From Actinomadura rupiterrae (GTDB lineage Bacteria > Actinomycetota > Actinomycetes > Streptosporangiales > Streptosporangiaceae), in NCBI RefSeq assembly GCF_024172125.1, contig NZ_JAMZEA010000002.1:62001-126000 (forward strand): a DNA stretch of 64,000 nt, in the 5' to 3' direction. A program made the position numbers and the translations under genes. Of the stretch, positions 59,431 to 64,000 are shown in pieces (position 1 is the stretch's first letter; every line of letters begins with the position of its first letter). The notes beneath the pieces are model-generated. The model searched no databases. It was given only the letters and a program-made list of their open reading frames with translations, and was not told the origin of the DNA.

Positions 59431-60087
59431 ATGGCGAACGACCTTGAACTGGTGATTTTCGACTGCGACGGCGTGCTCGTGGACAGCGAGCCGATCGCGG
59501 TGCGGACGCATTCGGCCGTGCTGACCGAGCTCGGCTGGGCGGTGAGCGAGCAGGAGGTGATGGAACGGTTCGTGGGACGCTCGACCGCGTCCATCAACGA
59601 GATGATCGAGGCCCGGTTGGGGCCCGAGCTGACCGTTGAGGCCGAGCGGCGCTTCAAGCGGCTGCATGCCGAGGCCGTGGACGCCGAGCTTGTCACCGTC
59701 GAAGGCATCGAAGAGGCGCTGGACGGCGTCGGGCTTCCGTTCTGCGTCGCGTCCAGTGGAAGCCACGACAAGATGCGGCACACGCTGGGCCGCACAGGCC
59801 TATACCCCCGCTTCGAGGGACGGATCTTCAGCGCGACCCAGGTCGCGCGCGGCAAGCCGGAGCCCGACCTGTTCCTGTTCGCCGCGTCCGAGATGGGCGT
59901 GAGGCCGGAAGCCTGCGTCGTGGTCGAGGACAGCCGGTACGGCGTCCAGGCCGCGCGCTCCGCAGGCATGCGCTCGTTCGGCTACGCAGGCGGCCTCACC
60001 CCCGCCGAGTGGCTGGAAGGCCCCGGCACCGTGGTCTTCGACGACATGCGCAAATTCCCCGAACTCATCGAAAATCTGCCCCTCTGA
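59431..60087 (+). CDS. HAD family hydrolase (beta-phosphoglucomutase-like subfamily)
   Basis: A 218-residue HAD phosphatase. Motif I is VIFDCDGVLVDSEP (Asp11 nucleophile, Asp13 acid/base), motif II Ser lies in CVASSGSHDKM, motif III Lys in GKPEPDLFLFA, and motif IV is VVVEDSRYGVQAARSAGM. The cap domain is the helical C1 type of phosphoglycolate phosphatase/beta-phosphoglucomutase relatives. The substrate is a small phosphate ester of unknown identity. It stands alone between two repeat-rich stretches. Confidence 0.9.
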   Translation: MANDLELVIFDCDGVLVDSEPIAVRTHSAVLTELGWAVSEQEVMERFVGRSTASINEMIEARLGPELTVEAERRFKRLHAEAVDAELVTVEGIEEALDGVGLPFCVASSGSHDKMRHTLGRTGLYPRFEGRIFSATQVARGKPEPDLFLFAASEMGVRPEACVVVEDSRYGVQAARSAGMRSFGYAGGLTPAEWLEGPGTVVFDDMRKFPELIENLPL

Positions 60088-61249
60088 TCCTGGCCGCCCA
60101 GCCCCCGAACCTCGCCCCACCTCACCCCGCCCCCGCCCCGTCCTCCCCGCCCCCCGCCCCACTCCGCCTTACAACCCGCGCACACACGCCCTCCGCCTGG
60201 CTGCGCCCTCCACCTGACCGCGCCCCTCGGCTGGGCGCCGTATCTGCTGGGCCGCGATTTCCATCAGGGCGTGCCCTCCGAGGTGGCGGCCCCTTCACTT
60301 GGGCGCGTCTTTCGCCGGGGCGCGTCTTCGCCCGGCCGCGTCCTTCGGCCAGCTGCGCCAGCCAGCTGGACGCGCCCTTTGACTGGGTGAAGCCTCCGCC
60401 AAGGCGCGTCCGTCACCTGTTCGCGTCCTCGGTTGGGTGAAGCCTCCGCCATGGCGTGCGTCCTTCGCCTGGTGGCGCCCGTCGCCTGGCCGCGTCCTTC
60501 GGCTGGGTGCTGCCTCCGCTGGGCCGCGTTTCCGTCAGAGCGCGCCTTCCGCTGTGGCGGCCCGGTCATCTGGCGCGTCTTCCGCCAAGGCCGTCCACTA
60601 CCAGGGCGCGTCCTCCGCCAAGTGGAGCCCGTCACCTGGGGCGTCCTTCGGCCGAGTATCGCCTCCGCCGAGACGCGTCCTTCGCCTGGCCGCGTCCGTC
60701 ACCTGGACACGCCCCTCGGTTGGGCGTACTCCCCGCTGGGGCGCGTTCTCCACCTCCTGGCGCCTCCCCTTGCCGCATCCTTCGAAGGGCGCCGTCACCC
60801 CTGGGGCGCGTCTTCCGCTTGGGGGCCCTTCGCCAGGCTGCGTCCTTCACTTGGCCGCGTCCTTTGGCTGGGGGCCATGTCCGCCGGGGCGCGTCCTTCG
60901 ACTGGCGTTGCCTCCGGCTAGGCGCGTCCTTCGCGTGGACGTGCCCTTTGGCTCGGCACCACCAAGGCGCGGCCGTCATCTGGGGGGGGCGTTCCTCGGC
61001 TGAGTGCCGCTTCCGCTAGGGCGCGTCCACTACCAAGGCGCCCTCCGTGGTGGCGGCCCCTGTCACCTGGTTGCGTCCTCAGCTGGGCGCGCTCGTCGGC
61101 AGGGTGCCGCCTACGTCTTAGCTGGCGGGCCGCCTTTGGCTGGGTGGGGCGCTCGTCTGGACGGGCTCTCCGTGTGGGCACCGCCTGTTGGAGGGCTGGC
61201 TTTCCTCGGCAGGCTTTAGCTCGCGGGCTGGTCTTTGGCAGGGGGTGGG
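60088..61249. repeat. 1.1-kb degenerate nested repeat array without genes
   Basis: The stretch from about 60180 to 61230 is built of ~17-18 bp units near CGCGTCCTTCGCCTGGC, with variants such as GCCTCCGCTGGGCC and CCGTCACCTGG. Larger blocks recur: an ~83-bp block starting CTCGGCTGGG and running through CGGCCC...CTGG appears at 60226-60309, 60498-60579 and 60995-61077. A GTGAAGCCTCCGCCA unit appears twice near 60387 and 60437. The first 90 bp after the HAD stop are C-rich. Open frames in all directions only follow the repeat and have no known similarity. Confidence 0.7.
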
Positions 61250-62176
61250 TTAGGGAGTTCCGAGGAGGGTGGCCAGGTGGTCGGCCAAGGTGGCGATGGC
61301 TTCTAGGTCGGGGCCGGTGCGGGCGATGGTGAAGCCGTGGGTGCGAGCGTGGAAGGCCGCTCGGACGGCGTGGAACTGGGCCCAGCGGTGGACGCGGTCG
61401 CGGTCCAGTTCGGCCGCGTCGGCGAAGATGTCCAGGGCGCGGTTGAAGGCCTTGGCGTGGTCGTCCGATTGGAGGAGGGACAGGGCGCGCGACTTGAGGA
61501 GGGCTCCGACGTCGTAGGCGGGGTCTCCGGCGTGGCCCTTGGGGTCGATGGCCAGCCAGGGCTCGCGGTCGGCGCGCAGGATGTTGCCCGGATGCAGGTC
61601 GCCGTGGACGAGGGTGTCCGGCTGAGTGCCGCCCAGGTCCTCCGCGGTCTCGATCGCGGCGTCCACGACCCGGTCGGGCATGGTGTGCGGAAGTTGCTCG
61701 GCGTCCTTGCGCAGCTCGTCGGCCCAGGCCGGAGCGTGGTCCCGCAGCCGGGGGAGGTGCGGGGGAGCGGGGATGGCCAGGCGGCGGCTGAGGCGGCCGG
61801 CGATCCGGATGATCTCGTCGTCGTCCGCGAGGTCGGCCAGGGTCTCCGGGTGGGCGCGTTCCAGGAGCAGCGCGAACCGTTCGTCATCGCGTTCGTGCAG
61901 CTGGACGGCCCCGCGTCCGGCCCAGGCGGCGAAGGCGTCCGGTTCGTGGACGTTGCCGGGATGGGTGAAGGACACCTTGAGGACGGCCGGTCCGGAGGGT
62001 GCACGGACCGGCACGACGATGCCCACGGCGCCGTGTGTGACCTCGCCGTCCGGGGTGCATGACCAGCGTTCCAGCAGCTCGTCCACGATCTTGGGGAGCC
62101 CGACGAGCCAGCGTGATCCCGGCTCGCCCTCCCGGGCGACCGTGCTCCGCGCGAACGCCTCCGGCACATCGATCAT
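61250..62176 (-). CDS. aminoglycoside/hydroxyurea phosphotransferase-like kinase
   Basis: A 308-residue small-molecule kinase of the APH(6)/hydroxyurea kinase family. The catalytic loop is LVHGDLHPGNILRAD and the metal loop is IDPKGHAGDPAYDVGALL, with Asp and Asn/Asp placed as in streptomycin 6-kinases. The N-lobe has AVLKVSF with the ATP-binding Lys. TAGAGT (62183-62188) six bases before the ATG suggests a leaderless transcript. Real aminoglycoside resistance is not shown; many chromosomal members have unknown targets. Confidence 0.85.
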   Translation of the reverse strand: MIDVPEAFARSTVAREGEPGSRWLVGLPKIVDELLERWSCTPDGEVTHGAVGIVVPVRAPSGPAVLKVSFTHPGNVHEPDAFAAWAGRGAVQLHERDDERFALLLERAHPETLADLADDDEIIRIAGRLSRRLAIPAPPHLPRLRDHAPAWADELRKDAEQLPHTMPDRVVDAAIETAEDLGGTQPDTLVHGDLHPGNILRADREPWLAIDPKGHAGDPAYDVGALLKSRALSLLQSDDHAKAFNRALDIFADAAELDRDRVHRWAQFHAVRAAFHARTHGFTIARTGPDLEAIATLADHLATLLGTP

Positions 62177-62361
62177 CCGAGCACTCTATGTGTCCCGGCC
62201 GACCCTACGTGGGGCGTTCGCGAACGCTCCCTGCGCTGGAGTGTTGCGCGGTCGTCGCGTCCTGTGCTGAGACTTGCACGACGCGTGGTCCCGGACTGGA
62301 CGTCACGTGGACGCTCGCACGCTTGAGCGTTGTACGGGTGCGCGCGGCGGGCGGGGGCGGG

Positions 62362-63285
62362 TTAGTGGATGGGGTTGTCGAGGACGTCCAGGGAGGGGCG
62401 GGCGCCGAGGTGTTGGAGGGCCTGGGCGGCGAGGCGGTTGCCGGCGGCGAGGGCCTCGGCCGGGGGCTTGCCGTCCAGCCAGGCGGGGAGGAAGCCGGCG
62501 ACGAACGCGTCGCCCGCGCCGGTGCCGTCGACGATCTTCTCGACCGGGTCGGCGGCGACGGTGACGGCGTCGGGGCGGCCGTTGGAGTACCAGAGCGAGC
62601 CGTCCGCGCCGTTCTTGATCACGACCTGGGGGTACCAGGCGGTGAGCACCTTGGCGGCGGCCTCGGGGTTGTCGCGGCCGGTGAGGACCTCGGCCTGGGC
62701 GGTGTTGAGGACCAGCAGCCGGGCGCCCTGCGTCCACTCCAGGAACGGCTCGGCGCCCATCCGCTTGAGCGGCGAGGAGGACGCGCCGTCCACCGACACC
62801 GACATCTGCGCCTTGCGGGCGAGGTCGAGCGCGTGGATGGCGGCCTTCCGGGACCCCTCGTTGATCAGCGAGTAGCCGGAGAGGTGGAAGTGGACGCCCT
62901 GGGTGAACAGGTCCTTGCAGCGCTCGACGTCCTCGGGCAGCAGCGCGCTGTTGGCCCCGGGGTCGGACAGCATCGTCCGGTCGCCCTTGTGGGTGACCAG
63001 GACCACGCAGGTGCCGGTCGGGCGCTCGGAGTCCATCACCAGGCGCGCGTCGACGCCGTAGCCCATCAGCTCCATGTCGCGGTTGCGGCCCGCGATGTCG
63101 GAGCCGCGGCGGCCGACGAACGCGGCCTCGGCGCCCTCCAGGGCGAGCCAGGAGGCGACGTTGGCGCCGGACCCGCCGCCATGGGTGGTGACGGCCGCGG
63201 GAGTGTCGCTGCCCTTGGCGAGGGGGTAGGCGGCACGTGCCACGGTGTCGGTCATCAGGTCGCCAACCACGACTACCCGGGTCAT
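62362..63285 (-). CDS. PfkB family carbohydrate/nucleoside kinase
   Basis: A 307-residue ribokinase-fold sugar kinase. The first PfkB signature is GGGSGANVASWLALEGAEAAF, and the second is IVDGTGAGDAFVAGFL with the catalytic Asp in GAGD. GDRTMLSDPGANSALL is the usual central segment. Substrates of this group include ribose, fructose, 2-keto-3-deoxy sugars and adenosine. A GAGGTGATG site precedes the ATG. No neighbouring sugar gene defines the substrate. Confidence 0.88.
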   Translation of the reverse strand: MTRVVVVGDLMTDTVARAAYPLAKGSDTPAAVTTHGGGSGANVASWLALEGAEAAFVGRRGSDIAGRNRDMELMGYGVDARLVMDSERPTGTCVVLVTHKGDRTMLSDPGANSALLPEDVERCKDLFTQGVHFHLSGYSLINEGSRKAAIHALDLARKAQMSVSVDGASSSPLKRMGAEPFLEWTQGARLLVLNTAQAEVLTGRDNPEAAAKVLTAWYPQVVIKNGADGSLWYSNGRPDAVTVAADPVEKIVDGTGAGDAFVAGFLPAWLDGKPPAEALAAGNRLAAQALQHLGARPSLDVLDNPIH

Positions 63286-63482
63286 GGGGTCATCACCTCG
63301 ATCAACACGGCCCGCGTGAGCGGCGGAGTGGGCGTAGGCACGACCGTAACAGCTCTTGACCTCCGATGAGGTCTCGAACGCGCGTCGGGGCCGCGGACAT
63401 GCCGCCTCTCACGCCCGGACCGGGGCATTCCCGGTCGAGGCGGCCGCAACGGCACGGATGCCCGTGGCCTAGTCTCGGTGGC

Positions 63483-64000
63483 GTGACCGGGGAGAGCAAG
63501 CCGGACTATCCGGACCAGTGGGAGGCCGACGTCGTCCTCGCGGACGGCGGGACGGCGCATCTGCGCCCGATCCGGCCCGCGGACGCCGATCTGCTGCGGT
63601 CCTTCTACGCCCGGCTGTCCGCTGAGACGATCTACTACCGGTTCTTCTCGCCGCGGCCGCACTTGTCCGACCGTGAGATCCAGCACTTCACGACCGTGGA
63701 CTACGACCGCCGGGTCGGGCTGATCGCCACGATCGGCGGCGACATGGTGGCGGTCGTCCGCTATGACCGGCTCACCGACCGTCCTGGCACCGCCGAGGTC
63801 GCCTTCCTGGTCGAGGACGCCCATCAGGGACGCGGCCTGGGGCCCGTCCTGCTGGAGCACATCGCCGCAGCCGCGCGCGAGCGGGGCCTGCACCGGTTCG
63901 TGGCCAGCGTGCTGCCGGACAACCGGCGCATGACGCGGGTCTTCAGGGAGGCGGGCTACCGCGCTGAACAGCGCTTCGAGGACGGCGTGATCGAGCTCGT
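63483..64000 (+). CDS. GNAT acetyltransferase domain, probably start of an acyl-CoA ligase fusion (truncated)
   Basis: The frame from GTG 63483 is open to the window end (172 residues seen). It has an N-terminal strand and DGGTAHLRPIRPADADLL, FYARLSAETIYYRFF, VAFLVEDAHQGRGLGPVLL (the acetyl-CoA loop) and LPDNRRMTRVFREAGY. These match the GNAT domain of the bifunctional GNAT/acetate-CoA ligase (Pat-like) proteins of actinobacteria. The ligase part would lie beyond the window. TAGTCT (63470-63475) seven bases before the GTG suggests a leaderless transcript. Confidence 0.85.
   Translation, partial: MTGESKPDYPDQWEADVVLADGGTAHLRPIRPADADLLRSFYARLSAETIYYRFFSPRPHLSDREIQHFTTVDYDRRVGLIATIGGDMVAVVRYDRLTDRPGTAEVAFLVEDAHQGRGLGPVLLEHIAAAARERGLHRFVASVLPDNRRMTRVFREAGYRAEQRFEDGVIEL

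Noticed and set aside
60433..61019. Several overlapping frames in the 1.1-kb array
   Set aside because: They run through the repeat in three frames with no preferred coding frame and no known domains.
61250..62176. Antibiotic resistance island around the aminoglycoside-kinase-like gene
   Set aside because: There are no transposase, integrase or other resistance genes around it, and codon use is like that of its neighbours. A chromosomal family member is more likely.

Overview
The window is a 64 kb piece of a very GC-rich actinomycete chromosome. GC at third codon positions is so high that nearly every real gene casts long false open frames on the other strand. The DUF397/DUF5753 regulatory locus, several promoters that look leaderless, NarL-type two-component pairs, a second gyrase/topoisomerase A subunit and STM4011-STM4015 family genes fit a filamentous actinomycete. 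An Actinomadura-like (Streptosporangiales) host is my inference, not something shown directly. No rRNA, tRNA, CRISPR array, insertion sequence or phage gene was seen.

Layout. 1-4.3 kb: end of a YfcC-type transporter, a glucose-6-phosphate dehydrogenase, a secreted protein and a frameshifted gene. 4.3-6.7 kb: Scr1/WhiJ-like locus (XRE-DUF5753 regulator, two DUF397 proteins, a small coupled protein and a divergent ATP-binding protein). 6.7-9.6 kb: VOC, DUF4097, SDR, SRPBCC and small regulator genes. 9.7-13.4 kb: topoisomerase A subunit and an FMN lactate oxidase-type enzyme. 13.5-20 kb: orphan ABC ATPase, two histidine kinase/response regulator pairs and an Lnt-like acyltransferase. 19.5-21 kb: an SDR and a TetR regulator sharing one operator motif. 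22.5-25.2 kb: a third kinase/regulator pair coupled to a DUF4097 membrane protein. 25.3-28.3 kb: metNIQ preceded by a candidate Cys-rich leader peptide. 28.4-34.4 kb: a tightly coupled STM4015-STM4015-STM4014-STM4013-STM4012-STM4011 cluster with two radical SAM enzymes, an ATP-grasp-like protein and a phosphatase-fold hydrolase, of unknown product. 34.4-38.6 kb: LCP protein, a DUF6745-like two-gene unit and a ThrE-type exporter. 38.6-55.6 kb: a complete non-phosphorylating L-fucose catabolic region. 55.7-64 kb: RecQ-phosphoribosyltransferase fusion, AlkB-like dioxygenase, HAD hydrolase, aminoglycoside-kinase-like protein, PfkB kinase and the start of a GNAT (probably acyl-CoA ligase) gene.

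The L-fucose region forms a coherent pathway. GH95 and GH29 fucosidases release fucose; a mutarotase and an ABC importer handle it. An aldo/keto reductase, lactonase, fuconate dehydratase, SDR and FAH hydrolase convert it to pyruvate plus lactate, and LutABC oxidises the lactate. A FadR-type regulator with three matching operator-like sites sits at the divergent promoter. Two genes of this region, GH95 and the transporter ATPase, carry small deletions that shift the frame. A third frameshift lies at 3997. All three sit in short runs, so assembly error is a live alternative to decay.

A second theme is repeat DNA. At least nine unrelated tandem repeats (14-33 bp units) occur, often starting at or just after a stop codon. 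Two long gene-free stretches (58.7-59.4 and 60.1-61.2 kb) consist mostly of degenerate repeats.
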